In this document: one piece after another, positions 24,900-37,000 of the stretch
Layout: every line of letters starts with the position of its first letter
How positions within the stretch are numbered: position 1 is the stretch's first letter
Assembly: GCF_019649055.1 (NCBI RefSeq)
Contig: NW_026570389.1
Coordinates: forward strand, 62,001-126,000
Length of the DNA: 64,000 nt
Direction: 5' to 3'
Source of the DNA: Paramacrobiotus metropolitanus
Lineage: Eukaryota; Tardigrada; Eutardigrada; Parachela; Macrobiotidae
Position numbers and translations under genes: made by a program
The notes under the pieces: generated by a model
What the model was told of the DNA's origin: nothing
Database searches by the model: none
What the model saw: the letters and a program-made list of their open reading frames with translations, nothing else

Positions 24900-27070
24900 T
24901 CTACTTATTTTTTGTTTCAGCGTTTAAGTTTGGAGATTATAGATTATAATGCGTGGTAATGCTATGAGTGTATTGTGCAGTCCCTTCCCATGTTAATTGC
25001 GACAAATTCTTCATTTGATCATATTATTTTGTTGAGCGAAGCTCGTCTTATACATATTGAGAAATAAAAACTAGATGACATACTACATAGTATGTACTTC
25101 TCTTGGCCCAGCAAATCGGTCGTCCGTCACAGCGCCCCAGCGACTGTCGGCTGCGTGCCCGTCTTCCGCTTCCGTTTTCACTGCTCCAGATACCCGGTGG
25201 CACACCGTGCAGAGCCTTCACACCGGCGTGGACACCTTAAGCTCAAAGGCCCCATGCAGTACGCAGACATCGCCCCATGCGCCCATATCTCTATATAATA
25301 ATCGCGTAAGCCTTAATCTTTGTTGAGTCCGTCAGCTCGACGCACTGATCCAAACTGCCGTGATTATGTATCATTCGGTAGCCCTTAAAGTGTAGAATTG
25401 CCATCACAAATCAATTTTTGAAGAAAAAGATAAATTTGAAAGAAAACTTTCGAACACTGTAACATACAAAGTCTATGGGAAAAGCTAAGAACCCACCACT
25501 GCTGAACTGACCACCCCATCACTGTCTCAACAGCCAACAGGCTTTTTTGACAGTCTCGCTGCAGCTGGATGGAAGTTTACGTAAAGATAATATTCCATCG
25601 TCTTAATGTATATGTCTCATCACAATTTAGTTTTGGGAAAGAAAATAAAACGAAAGAAAGAAGACAAAATGGCCGCGAAGATTCTGCGACTGTGGGCGGT
25701 TCTAAAGTCTGTTTTTCAAAACGTACCTGACCCAGTGGTTTATTTACAGTACTTAGTTTTCGCTTAACTATCGCTGTGAAGTGCCTTCCCGGGCGGGCGC
25801 GATTGCTTTTCTTGCAGAACATCCTTTGAATTAAATCAAATTTGCTACGTTTTCGTTTTCAACAGAGAAGGCAAGGTTATGTTCGAGAAAAGCAAACGGG
25901 ACAACTTGAAATATTCAAGATTTGCTTCGAGAAACAGTAAGCTGTTTGCTTCGCATCCTACGTGGTGTTAGGATCAAAGAGCGTCTGATACATATTATTA
26001 AGCAATCCGGCTGTTAAGGCAAATCATGTTTGGTTGGAAACGGTCAAACGGGTGGGATAGAATCGAATTGTACAGATACTGTGTAAGGTGTAAGGTGGGA
26101 TGGTGCGCAAATTGTACAGATACTGTGTAAGGTGGAATGTTGCTTTGTACAGTAAAAAAAAGGAGAAATGAATTTTTCAGTTCGCTATATAGCATACTGG
26201 AAGGCGGAGCCGCAGGCGACGCCGAGCTGCGGCGCGAGCGGAGCAGCAAGGATGCAAGAATTTCGCGTAACAGTTCCCGCTTTTGAAAAAGAGTTAAAAG
26301 CGAAGTAGGAAACACAACGAAATGATTCTGTTGTTATTTAATTAAAAGTGCTTGGATGCGTTCCGTGGTCAAAGCAATAGTAAAAATGGAACAGCAACAG
26401 CAGTATAGCAATTGCTCTGTTAGTGCACTGACTGCTAAACTGGGATGCAAAAGGCAACAGTGTTGTTGGCGTTAAAACTGGGATTCCAAGTACAAGTAAA
26501 CTGTTATCGATAGTCTACGTACGACTTTACAGCTTAAAAACGGAAAGGGAGAGCAACTTCTAACAAATTACAGAGTCCCTATGCATCAAGAGTACGAAAT
26601 TTAAATGATTGGACAACTGATCTGGAAATAAAGCAATAGATGAGGTACCAAGGAGAAAATTTCTCCGCTTTACACAAAATTTTGCATTTCAGGTTAAGGT
26701 CATCTCTGCATTTAGAGTCTGCAGTCAATTAAAGCGACAGGCAAATTTTTCAGCAGAAATTATCGCCGTCTGTGGACTTTGGTATATTGTAGAATTTTAC
26801 ATTTCGTCCATAAAACCTACACTTTACCTGCAGGCTGCAGTCGTGCGTTTTAAGTTTTGCACTGATTTATGATTTGTCCATCGCATTAATTATTCCGCGC
26901 AATTTGCGCGGGGTCTGCTAGTACTCTGTATAATGCCCAGTCGGCATTCGGGCATTCTAAGCCGCCGCAAGCATTACATGCTTCATGACGTCACGCCAGA
27001 ATTAAGGGACACACTCGGCCGGCCCTCCGCAGCGGGCGGGCGCTTAAAACTGGTAAATGCCACATTAATT
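24900..27070. other. intergenic, nothing recognised
   Basis: No protein-like frame, RNA gene or mobile-element end is apparent. At 26090-26140 a GTACAGATACTGTGTAAGGT segment is repeated twice. Confidence 0.5.
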
Positions 27071-27079
27071 ACGACGGTA

Positions 27080-27300
27080 CATCCGGTACTTCCGGTTGCC
27101 TGCAGCGTTTATGTTGACTACACGTGAACATAATCGTGATGTGCTTCACATGCTCGAATTATTGTGCATGCCGATGCCGCTAGCAATGCAGGTACCATTC
27201 TTACATAATAGACAACCATGTCGCGGCGTAGTGGGAGTCAAATTCAATAGCGCTTGTGATTTTCTGCAGACGATCAGCTGTTCCCTTCACATGTCTGCCA
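27080..27300 (+). promoter_or_regulatory. conserved 5' flank of PIN copy 1 (ETS-like and E-box blocks)
   Basis: Two blocks are shared with the flanks of PIN copies 2 and 4: an ACTTCCGGTTGCCTGCAG block about 420 bp before the ATG, and CAGACGATCAGCTGT followed by CACTTCACAT-like bases about 240 bp before it. ACTTCCGG is the ETS core on the reverse strand; CAGCTG is an E-box. Shared flanks show that the family spread by DNA duplication, not by retrocopying. A role in transcription is inference. Confidence 0.5.
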
Positions 27301-27508
27301 GAACCTGCGCTTTGTTTGTCCTCGCAGACTAAAGATACAATCAGCCATAACATTGGGTGTATTCACACTGTATTATACTTGGTTGAATCCCTTCTAGCTG
27401 GATTACTTAAAACAGTTATTAATACTTTATTATTTTATACGATGCCGGCTTTATATTGCTTCTGTGCGTTTCCGTGATTATATACAGATCAATAATAACA
27501 CGGAAATT

Positions 27509-28129
27509 ATGGCGGGATCGGGCGTGCTAACCTTGGTGTTCGACACCAACGTGCTGCTGAAGCCCGACGGTCTGGAGCTCTTCCAGGAAATCGCCGGCGA
27601 GCAATACGGCACTCTACCGGCATCCGTCGGCCTCATGGTGTCGCACATCGTCCTGATGGAGCTGCAGTACCACTCCGGCGAAAACCCGGAGACCATCCGC
27701 GCCGCCCGCGCCGCCTACCTGTACCTCACGCAACCGGGGCTTCCGGCGCGCGTCCGCGTCCAGAGCCAGTATTATTCGCAGCAGCTAGAAGCCGCGTTCT
27801 ACCCGGACAACGGGCGGTACCGGCCGCGTAGCTACGGCTCCAAGAACGATGGTCTGGTTCTCCTGTCGTGCTTGGAGCTGTACTACAGCGCCGCCGGCGA
27901 CGTCTGGCTGGTCAGTAATGATCAGCAGTTGGGCGCGCGGTGCGTGCGCAGTGGTCTGTTGTGTCTGTCGCTGCAGGGACTGAAAGCGGCTCGCGCCCTG
28001 CTCCACTACAACATCCGGCATCCGCTGGGCAACGACTACCATACGTGGCGCGGAGAAGGCCCAGAGGTCAAGAGGCCGGCGTGTCAGCCGCTGCAGGCCT
28101 GCATCGCGTTTCCCGGTGTACTGCGGTAA
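27509..28129 (+). CDS. PIN-domain protein, copy 1 (short form without membrane tail)
   Basis: An intronless 206-aa reading frame starting MAGSGVLTLVFDTNVLL. The four acidic positions of a PIN (PilT N-terminal) ribonuclease are present: D in VFDTN, E in LMELQYH, D in SKNDGLVLL and D in WLVSNDQQL. The layout is closest to the SWT1/SMG6-like PIN_4 group, so a metal-dependent single-strand RNA nuclease is likely. This ATG was chosen over upstream in-frame codons because all copies begin MAG[SP]. Compared with copy 2 it ends early, right after IAFPG, so it lacks the Cys-rich motif and membrane helix and should be soluble. Its 3' flank at 28255-28345 resembles sequence at 33210-33295, beyond copy 3. 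Confidence 0.8.
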   Translation: MAGSGVLTLVFDTNVLLKPDGLELFQEIAGEQYGTLPASVGLMVSHIVLMELQYHSGENPETIRAARAAYLYLTQPGLPARVRVQSQYYSQQLEAAFYPDNGRYRPRSYGSKNDGLVLLSCLELYYSAAGDVWLVSNDQQLGARCVRSGLLCLSLQGLKAARALLHYNIRHPLGNDYHTWRGEGPEVKRPACQPLQACIAFPGVLR

Positions 28130-28337
28130 CAAACAAACCACCTTGATGACTGTGTTATTAATATGGCGCATCGGATATTTCAATGATTTATAGTGGTTCT
28201 TTCACTGAACAATTCCTTGAGAATGTATTTATTTTTATGCAATAGCAATGTGTCGAAGACTGGTCATTTCCACCGGAAACTGCATGATCACTTTACCCAC
28301 GCTCGGTAAGTACCGCAACTCAAGCTTTTGCCTCCAT

Positions 28338-28360
28338 CTACCAGATTCCAAATCTGGTAG
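28338..28360. repeat. 10-bp inverted repeat with 3-base loop
   Basis: CTACCAGATT and AATCTGGTAG flank CCA, downstream of PIN copy 1. It could fold in the 3' region of the transcript; no T-run follows and no function is evident. Confidence 0.8.
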
Positions 28361-29709
28361 ATTCTTTAGTTACTAGATTTCGTTGTCTGAGCTGGACGCT
28401 TTTTCCTTTCGCCCCGCAGCAAGGTGCTGCGGTGGCCTTTGATGTGATGTATATATGTGAGAGAGATAAAGTGTGCAGTGTGTTGGCGTTCAGTTTCCGT
28501 TTCTGTTCGCGCACAGGGGTGAACCAGCCGTTCATCCCCTGTTAGACTGGCTTCGCACAGAGTCTAGTTTACCAAACAATTCAGACTGCTGCTCAAATGT
28601 TTCAAACAACGCGCGCGATATCCGGCCACGGAAAGGCCGTATGCGATAGCGAACACCGCGAATTTGAAGCCGGTGTACCCTGAATTTAATTTAATAATGT
28701 CAGTTAAAATGCGTCGAGTGCGACCCATCCCGTAGATGTGGTCAACCGACTCAACAGCGTAAGCCGGAATCCTGTTCTTTCCGGGACGCTTGACGGCGAT
28801 GGATGTAAGCTGGTCAGTGGAGCTAAACTTCCTTGAAGCGAGTGGTCAGTGTGAAAACGGTACGCGGTGACGAAGCGGACTGCATGTCTCTGTGACTCTT
28901 GTTTTTATATTAACTTTGTTGTTGAATATGTGTATAGGGCATAACAATAGGTAGTATACTGTACAGATATATAGAGACACATGTTAATCTCGGCCAACCG
29001 GTGTCCGGAATGTTGATCGCCGTCCGGAATCCTCATCCTCGGCTGCGAGCTGCCCATCAGCCGTAGGTACGTGCACTCTGTGGATGCACGAATTTCCTTA
29101 ATTTGGAAAAAGTATATATATAGCAACCTTTATTGAGTTCCGTTCGCTGTTATGCGGCAAAAAACCCCTATTACAAATTAGGGGAAAAAGCACGCATAAC
29201 CTATTTTTTAAAGTTTTGTAAACAAAACTTGTGCAACGGAATTGAAGGAGGGCTGGCATGTCGCATTGGCTGGATTGCGGTAGTTGACTGTGGTGACTGT
29301 ACAACCTTAAAGACAGAGGGAAAGTGAAATATCAGCAGGAAAAGAGTCATCGTGAAAACGAAAGAGACGCAGTGCAGAGAGAGCGAGTAGTCGAGATTTA
29401 GATCATGGTGGATGCAGACACTATACCTGACTTCGACTCGCAGTTGATAAAACTAAGCTTTTGCAAATCAGATAATATCACTATAATCGATTTACTAGTA
29501 TTATGGATGCAAAACCCAAACATAAAAATTTCACAAAAAGTTATAAAAACATCAACATTTTCCAGATTTAACTATCAGACCTTTGTACGGTACTAAAAAT
29601 ATGACTCCAGTAAGTTTTCGAAAAAAAATCAAATTTTTATTAGTTATGATTTATTAATTATTAAAACTATATGCACCTATTAAACGGTAAAAAGCTTAGC
29701 TGGACCAGG

Positions 29710-29770
29710 TGGGAGCCACAGTTCATCAGAAAAGCCACAGTTTATCAGAAGAGCCACAGTTTATCAGAAT
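29710..29770 (+). repeat. three tandem copies of a 20-bp unit
   Basis: Units reading GAGCCACAGTTTATCAGAA, with minor variants, repeat three times at the right edge of the segment missing from the inverted partner. Confidence 0.8.
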
Positions 29771-30257
29771 GTATACGCGGGCAGAACGTCAACGTGTACG
29801 ACAAGTTGGGCAAATGCAATGATTAATAAAAAATAACACCGTTATAAAGAGCAGGGAATGGAGTAGCCGGCAGCGGTTAAATACTTCGCACAGAAAATTA
29901 TTGCCTCTTCATACGAATAGTCGAGTACTAAACCGGAGCCAGACCGGCTCTCAGTTTGTAACTGTGTTTAGCACGTCGTTCTTTGCGCCCGGTGGCCGGT
30001 GTGTAATTAGCACTGGGCGAAAGAATAACAATTACATAGTACTTACTATTGCTAAGTCATTTAGCCACGCGAACCGCTACTCATTGGTGTGCGGCTGTAC
30101 TCTGTAAGAATTTTCTCATTTTTCCCGTACGATGATATTATCATGATACGTGTTTAAATTTTTCTCCAGCCAGGTCTAAAATCCCATGCTAGACTGTCAT
30201 CCAAGCCGGAATTGGGCCGAAATTAAATTAACAACAAATTGCAACTGCTACATTAAT

Positions 30258-30500
30258 TACTACTTCCGGTACTTCCGGTACTCAATTCTGATACTTCCGG
30301 TTGCCTGCAGCATTCGTGTTGGCCACTGCATGTGAACAGATTCGGGACGTGCTTTACACGATTATTGGTGCTGTGTACGCCGCTGGCAATGCAGGTACAT
30401 TCTTATTCCTTATATAATTATGCCGTTGCGGCGTTGGTGTCAAATTAAATAGCGCCTGGGTTTTCTACAGACGATCAGCTGTGCACTTCACATATTTTCT
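30258..30500 (+). promoter_or_regulatory. conserved 5' flank of PIN copy 2 with three ETS-like sites
   Basis: TACTTCCGG occurs three times within 45 bp, followed by GTTGCCTGCAG, and CAGACGATCAGCTGT lies at about 30468. The same order and spacing precede copies 1 and 4. A distributed set of start elements is inferred; no TATA box is obvious. Confidence 0.5.
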
Positions 30501-30692
30501 GCGTTGTACCTGTATAATAACACAAATCCGCAGCAACCGGCGTATTACTGTATATTGTACCTAATATTAACATTTAAAACTGAACTAGTATCCAACACAA
30601 ACTGTGGCGATGCCGGTATCGTGAACAGGAGCGCTCTTCACGACAATTATTCAACGTCTTGATGATTATACACTGGTAATAAGAGCGTGATG

Positions 30693-31655
30693 ATGGCGGG
30701 ATCGAATGTGCTGACGCTGGTGTTCGACTCCAACGTGCTGATGAAAGCCGAGGGCCTGGAGCTGTTCCGGGAGCTGGCCGGACAGCAGAACGGCAGCCTG
30801 CCGGCATCCGTCGTCCTCATGGTGCCGCACATCGTGCTGATGGAGCTGCAGTACCACACCGGCGGCAGCCAAGAGACCATCCGTGCTGCCCGCGACGCCT
30901 ACAATTACCTCACGGCATCGGGGCGTTCGGCGAGTGTACGCATCCAGAGCCAGTATCATTCGAAGGAACTGGAAAACGCCTTCTACCCGGACAATGGACC
31001 GGCCCCGGACCGGGTCCGCATCCCGGACCGAACCCGAGCCGCGGACCAGAGTCGGCGCTACGGCTCCAAGAACGACGGCCTGGTTCTGCTGCTGTGCCTG
31101 GAACTATACCACAGCGCCGCAGGTGAAGTCTGGCTAATCAGCAATGATCATGATCGGCAGTTGAGCGCACGGTGTGTGCGCAGCGGCTTATTCTGTCTGG
31201 CGCTCAACGGGCTGAAAGAGGCGCGCACGCTGCAGCCGTATAATATCCGGCGGCCGTTGGGCGACGACTACCATGCGTGGCGGGGGGAAGGGCCGAAGGT
31301 CAGGAAGCCGGCGTGCCAGCCGCTGCAGGCCAGCATCGCCTTCCCCGGCGCCGGCAGCATCCGCTTCACGGCGTCCGACCCGGCAAAGCGGGCGGACGCC
31401 TACCGGCGCATTGTGGAGGCGCGGATGGCGGCCCAGTTGCATGGCCGGACGGCAGAGGGTGATGCCGATACGGTGGAGAGGGAGCCGGCGTGCCAGCAGT
31501 GCGGATGCGGCATCAGCGCCTGGCATCGGGTGGAGCGCGAGCAGGATTTGCGGTGGTACGGCATCCAGCTGTTTCTTGCCGGCCTGCTCATTGGCTTCGT
31601 CGGCTTCTTGTGTTTGGCGATTAGTATTGCGACGGGAAGCAGCAAGCCACGATGA
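30693..31655 (+). CDS. PIN-domain protein, copy 2, with Cys motif and C-terminal membrane anchor
   Basis: Intronless, 320 aa. The PIN domain (about 1-190) keeps all four acidic residues (VFDSN, LMELQYH, SKNDGLVLLL, WLISNDHD). A linker follows with GDDYHAWRGEG and IAFPGAG, then a motif CQQCGCGISAWH near residue 275, then one hydrophobic helix (LFLAGLLIGFVGFLCLAIS) and a short basic tail. This is the layout of a tail-anchored protein with the nuclease in the cytosol, perhaps on the ER or mitochondrial outer membrane. I know no family with this exact combination. An Arg/Asp/Pro-rich insertion (about residues 108-127) is absent from copy 1. It looks like the full-length member from which the others derive. 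Two ATG codons lie in a row; I took the one conserved among copies. Confidence 0.82.
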   Translation: MAGSNVLTLVFDSNVLMKAEGLELFRELAGQQNGSLPASVVLMVPHIVLMELQYHTGGSQETIRAARDAYNYLTASGRSASVRIQSQYHSKELENAFYPDNGPAPDRVRIPDRTRAADQSRRYGSKNDGLVLLLCLELYHSAAGEVWLISNDHDRQLSARCVRSGLFCLALNGLKEARTLQPYNIRRPLGDDYHAWRGEGPKVRKPACQPLQASIAFPGAGSIRFTASDPAKRADAYRRIVEARMAAQLHGRTAEGDADTVEREPACQQCGCGISAWHRVEREQDLRWYGIQLFLAGLLIGFVGFLCLAISIATGSSKPR

Positions 31656-32094
31656 TGTTGTAAATCATGGATGTTATAGGCAGTTTTACGATATAGTGCG
31701 TGGTTTTCGTTTTCCTAATCCGAATTTCTCATATTGATGGTGAAGGCTCCTCATGCCACTTTTGACTGTGCAAGCCACCATTCGCTTTGTTTCTAAATTT
31801 TAATTATTCTTAGGCTGTGTATTCCGTAACGCGCAAGCTTGTCCCGAAATTTCTGTCGATATCGTATTAAAAGTTGCGCTATGAATGATTCTTACTACAC
31901 GACGTCTGTCGCAAATACCAATTTATTCCTCTCAGGATTTAAGATAATAATACGTATTATAAAGGAGAAATGTTCATATTTTATAAATTATTTATATCGA
32001 TAGTTTATAAGGTAGCTCGATATACGTACATTGTACACTGTATATTTGGCATCCATAGGCTCATAGCAAATGCAGGCAAAGCGTAAACGTCCGA

Positions 32095-32672
32095 CCCGCA
32101 CGAACACGGTCACTACGGCACGAAGAGCGACGGACTGGTGCTGGGTGTTGTATAATACGCTACGTTCACTGCAGGCCGCGGCTTACCAATAATAATATTT
32201 AATTTTTAAAGAATACGTGCAGCCAAGGATTACAGCTGCAACTGCTGCGCTAATTATTACTGTATTACTGTGCGTCTGCTATTTCCGGTTCATATGGGCG
32301 GAGCGGTATCGTTCGCTGCAGGCCAGCATCGCTTTTCCTGGCGCAGGGCAGTATCGGCTTCCCGGCGTCGGACTTTGTAAAGCGGGCGGACGCCTACCGG
32401 CGCACCGCGGCCGGACCTGCGGAGGGACGTCCAGGAGGTGTGAGCAGAAGCAGCGCACGTCGATACGATGGAGGCGCAGCCGGCGTGCGAGCAGTGCGGA
32501 TGCGGGATCAGCGCCTGGCGTCGATGTGCAACGCAAGGAGAAGCTGCGCTCCTATGGAATCCACCTGTTTTCTCCGGGTGTCCTCGTTTTCGTGGGCTTC
32601 TTGTGTTTTGTTGCCTTTCTTCCGAATAATTACGGCAGATACTATGAAGCTTACATTAACGATATTTTATAG
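32095..32672 (+). pseudogene. PIN-family relic, copy 3
   Basis: Fragments of the family survive in order: HYGTKSDGLVLG at about 32113, the LQASIAFPGAG region at 32317, a frameshifted Cys motif (CEQCGCGISAW in another frame at about 32489), and the membrane segment (IHLFSPGVLVFVGFLCFVAF) near 32560. The N-terminal PIN half is gone and the frame breaks several times. It is 0.4 kb from copy 2, which suggests tandem duplication followed by decay. Confidence 0.75.
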
Positions 32673-33737
32673 GTATTTAGTTTGTCAGTAGTGTAGCACA
32701 GTAGCCCTCAATCATTTTCTTGGGGTATCGGTACTGCACAGGCAGCACAGCCAAGTTAATGCTTTATACGTATGATTGACTGTACGAGTACAAACAAAGT
32801 TAAAACTGCTCAACCGCAAAATCATTCTAATACTGTATAAACATGTGCCAGCCGCGTCGTATGCGTACTGTGTATTTATATCCCAGAGCTTAAGTATATT
32901 ACGCATTTGAATAACATTCGCAATAAATAAATTAATTTTATAAGCCAGTAAATATGCACACTAAATAATTTTTCGTTCGGCAAAAGCCATTATGCAGTGA
33001 CTTCAAAACAACATCAGCGGCCACACTACTTAAAATGGTCGAAATTTACGTACGCTATGCACTTTTAAATTTTTTTTAAAATAATACTAATAACAATCCT
33101 AATACTAATAATAATCCTTGTACGAGTCTCCGAGCAAGCAAAGCGATCAAGAAAACATGACAAAATTTCCAGAAAAACAAAAACACGGCCCGGAATGACT
33201 CGATTCGAATACTGGTCATTTCCACCGGAAATGAATTATCTCTTTCTCTACGCTAGGCGATTACCGCGACAAAAGCTGTTGCCTGTACATTAAGCCGATA
33301 CCGGGACTATTGCTGTACCAGTATCATTACTAGAGAAGTAATATACGTGACTAAGCAGAATCGCTGGGCCACCTGGCCGCATGCAGCCCCACCGAAATGA
33401 TTAAATATTCAAGGTGTGCGCAGTGTAAACACCACGCGTACATTTGCACGATTGACTGGCAATCAACTGTGCTGGAATGCGTAATGCCGTACACTCCAAC
33501 TGACTGTACCCTGTGCAGCGCGTATACATCAGCCGCGGTTAGGGCAGGAAGAGCGGGTATGCGCACGCTAACCACGGCCGGAAATTAAACTGGATTGTAC
33601 CAGCCGGCATATGCATGCGCCACTGCAGCCGGCACTCGTACACGTACGTATCGGTATCGTACGAAGCCGATACGGTGCAGGATTAGACAGTGCAGCAGCC
33701 CGTCGATACTCGCCGTGTAATCAGCCACGCAGCGGCC

Positions 33738-33745
33738 TATATAAG
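33738..33745 (+). promoter_or_regulatory. TATA box
   Basis: TATATAAG sits in a GC-richer stretch about 30 bp before CAGCACTCGC and is followed by an exon-like region ending at a consensus GTAAGTGAG donor (34093). It is the clearest core promoter in the window. Confidence 0.55.
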
Positions 33746-33769
33746 CCGTCAGCAGCGTCGCAGCACTCG

Positions 33770-34092
33770 CTGCTTGGGCCCGTGGAAACGCAGCCGGATT
33801 ACGTTGGGCTGCTGCTGTTGCTCCGCAATTCCAACCTGCAGCACGGCAGCAGCGGCGCGGACCATCTCCGCGGACCTGCGGATCCCTCGGCGACGTCCTC
33901 CCGGACAGCCAACGGCCACCGTGTGAACCCGGCATCTGCTCTCCGTGCTCCTGTTCTCGTCTGGTCTTTTACTCCGCTCCATTTCCGCACCACCCATCAT
34001 ATCTATCTTCACCTGCTGTTCTGGGAATTCGACGATAAACAATCCACCGTCGATTCATCCGGCTCCGATTTAATCCTCACCGTGTACTTCCG
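33770..34092 (+). other. probable 5' UTR exon of a rightward gene
   Basis: The segment runs from the expected start site downstream of the TATA box to the donor CCG|GTAAGTGAG. It has a local coding-like base composition but no convincing start codon in a conserved frame. I read it as untranslated leader joined to the exon at 37864. Confidence 0.4.
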
Positions 34093-37000
34093 GTAAGTGA
34101 GTTCCTTTTTGCATTCCCACACAGTGGATTAACGGGCAGTGTATTGTCCCGGCTATTCTTGGGAATATTATCCCGGTTAGCGCCATTGTTGGGAGAAAGT
34201 GTTTGGCCGCATTCGGCAATTAATAGGCTTAGCGTTAAGGAATCAGGAGACAGGGAGTGGGTGGGGGATTAATTAGCGCTGCTCCGATTACGCGCCCAGC
34301 GTCGCCAGCTGACCTGCTTTTTAACAACTCGACCTTAATAGTTTTTCCGCTGGCAAAATGCCCCGTTGTATTTAGGAGTACATATACTCGTATTTATGGG
34401 TGTTTGCGGTGCGGCACGTCCGTCCAGATTTATGGGTTTGTTAAACTTGTCAAAGCCGATTTATTGCTATATATAAATGACTCACTTCTAGGATGATTAT
34501 TTGTCTAGTAACAATTATTCGCAAACCGCAATCACAACAGGAACATTTTCAGTGAAACATTTTATTTATTTATCGCACAATAATCGGAAAATTATTCGGT
34601 AATAAGGGTCAATCATTTTTGTATGAAATGGGGTTAAATGAGCCGGGGTGTTATTAAATGGGATAAAAATATTTTAATGGTCGGCTTTTATCCTAATTGA
34701 AAACAAGCCTATTAAAATGGTAAAAACAGCCCGATTACGTCAGTTAAACGAGTGGTTTCCAGCCGTTTTGCAAACAGCCCGATTAAGGCAATTAAAAGAT
34801 TGGTTTGCAGCCGCTTGCACGGATGACGCTTATTAAGCCAGGTGGGCGTAATTGTGCAGGGATGCGTTGGGGCTAATTACAGCGCCGTGTTGTTGCCTGC
34901 ACGGCGTAATGGGGAATCAAGTGGCTGGTTGTGCTGCTGCTGTGGATGGCAGTGAGGCGTGCATTATGGCCGTGTTGTTGAGTGGGCGCTGTATAGGCAA
35001 TGACAGTGGGCAGTGGGTAAGTAGGCCGAGAGTGTTGTTGTTGGCCGGCTAAGGAGGCCGGTTACAGCTGAGAGTAAGTGTAAGGTAGCTGTTTTGACGC
35101 TGCCACAGGACAGGACAGGCCGCTGACCCTGTAGTTATGCACGCAGCGGTCACTGGCCAGTGGACACAGGCGCAGACAGGACGCCGGTCAACGACCGGAT
35201 ATATGTATGGCTCACACAGTGGTACAGCCAGTCACGCAGGCTGGACAGAGAGACTGGCGCACAAAGCCGTTGAGACTGGGCAGACAGCGGCACGGTATAG
35301 CCGTACGTGCAAGACTGGACAAAGAGAGCGAGAGTTAGCCACTCAAACTGGACAGAGAGAGCGACAGTTAGCCACTCAGACTGGACAGAGCCAGACAGAG
35401 AAAACACATGGGCCACTGACCGACACTGTGCCAGCACAACACAACACCGCTAACCTACTTCCCACTGCCCAGTTCACTTCAGGACAGGACGGCGCGGTCA
35501 GTTAAGGCCAGATCGATAATTGCATAATGATAAGGACACTCAGCGCGGCTCATCTGGCGTCGCCTCGTTGTTATTTAATTGTTATTGTACGGACGATAAT
35601 TAACTGATTAAAATTCGCATTACTTTTTTAAATCATTTTTCACAGGGAAATTTCTTACTAACATATTTATTATAAATTTATATTGATTGACAATTCAGAT
35701 TACAGACAGGGGAAAATTCCCCTCGTCTCGTCTAGACGTTGAAGTAGCGATGGCAATCTGGTAGTCGATGGAACAGAGAGTGCATTTCGGTGAAAAATGC
35801 CGATAATGCGGCGACAGCGCGGCCGCCAGCCTTAGCGCTAAGTGCGCGCGGTTTATCTTACAAGAGTTTTTTTGCCTCGCTCGCCGTGCGCGCGCCCACA
35901 GCTGCGAGAGAATGCGGAATTGAAGTGGAGGAATGGGCCGGATGGTTTGTTGACGAGGGTGCGCGTAGGAGCCAGTGGGAAAATCAATAGCAAACAGCAA
36001 AGGTTAATGCATTCCCGGCATCATTCTCCCTGCGCCCGTTCCCGCCGCGCAGTCACGCGCTGCCGGGGCGTAGCGCGCCGAGCCGTCCATATATCAAACC
36101 TGTTTACGCTGTTGCTCAACGGCGAGTTTTTTCTAAACAGCCGGGTACAGTGAAGCATCAAATTCCCAGTCAGCCAGATGCGTATCCGCATTACGCTTCT
36201 TTTCAACACGGTTTTTGTGTGCAACCAGCGCAGCCTGAGGTTTAACACATTCAGCATTAAGCGCTAAATGCCGTTGTATATAATAATCCCGCGTTAACCG
36301 GTTGGGTGAGAGAAAAAGGCCATTGCCAGCGCAGCACTTGTTCCTCCACTTTTTCCCTCGCGATGGCGCAGCAGAATTCGGTGCCGGTTTATAGAGAACA
36401 CATATGTACAGCCGGATGGATGCATGACGAAAGAAAACATGTTATTCTCCGCCGCTGCACTTTCCTTTCTTCCCGCCGTTGTAGACGCAGTGAACAACCT
36501 CTCCGTCGCGGCGCAGCACTTAGCGCTGCAGTAGCCAAAACCGGCTTCCATTGCGCGCGGCCGTTTCACGGTCACTTTTTCGGCTTCCCTCGGCAGTGTC
36601 TCGCGCTGAGCAAAAAATTGTTTTCATTGCGTGTACGTGTCTGTGCTCGGCTGCACCGGCAACTCGAAACAGCAGTCAGTCAAATAACGTCCATTTCCCC
36701 CTTGTTAAACCAACCGCTGGGAAATTAAATTCACATTTATGCACTCCATTTTTAACAGCGCTGCGAGCGCCCATTATACATACTGTCTGTTTAATTTCTG
36801 CATAATCTCAAATAAAAGAATAAATTATTTTTCTTAATACGCAAAATACGTATTTAAATTCGCCAAATAATTTTTCTCTTGATTTTTGCGGCCGCAAATT
36901 GCTGATACTTGTAGAGCGCAGAATAACCCACGGGAAAATTAATTGCACTGTCGATAAACCGATCGGCGAAAAACATAATGTAATTGCTAGGAAATTAATT

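Larger units (their letters stand above)
28975..31655. repeat. segmental duplication, copy A (inverted partner at 54977-56765)
   Basis: The block from CTCGGCCAACC (about 28990) through PIN copy 2 is matched on the opposite strand at 56765-54977, including GAATGGAGTAGCCGGCAG (29868) and GTTCTTTGTGCCCGGTGGCC-like sequence (about 29985). Copy A has about 650 extra bases at roughly 29105-29765 with hairpins (AAGTTTTGT..ACAAAACTT near 29210; GTTATGCG..CGCATAAC at about 29150-29205). Confidence 0.75.
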
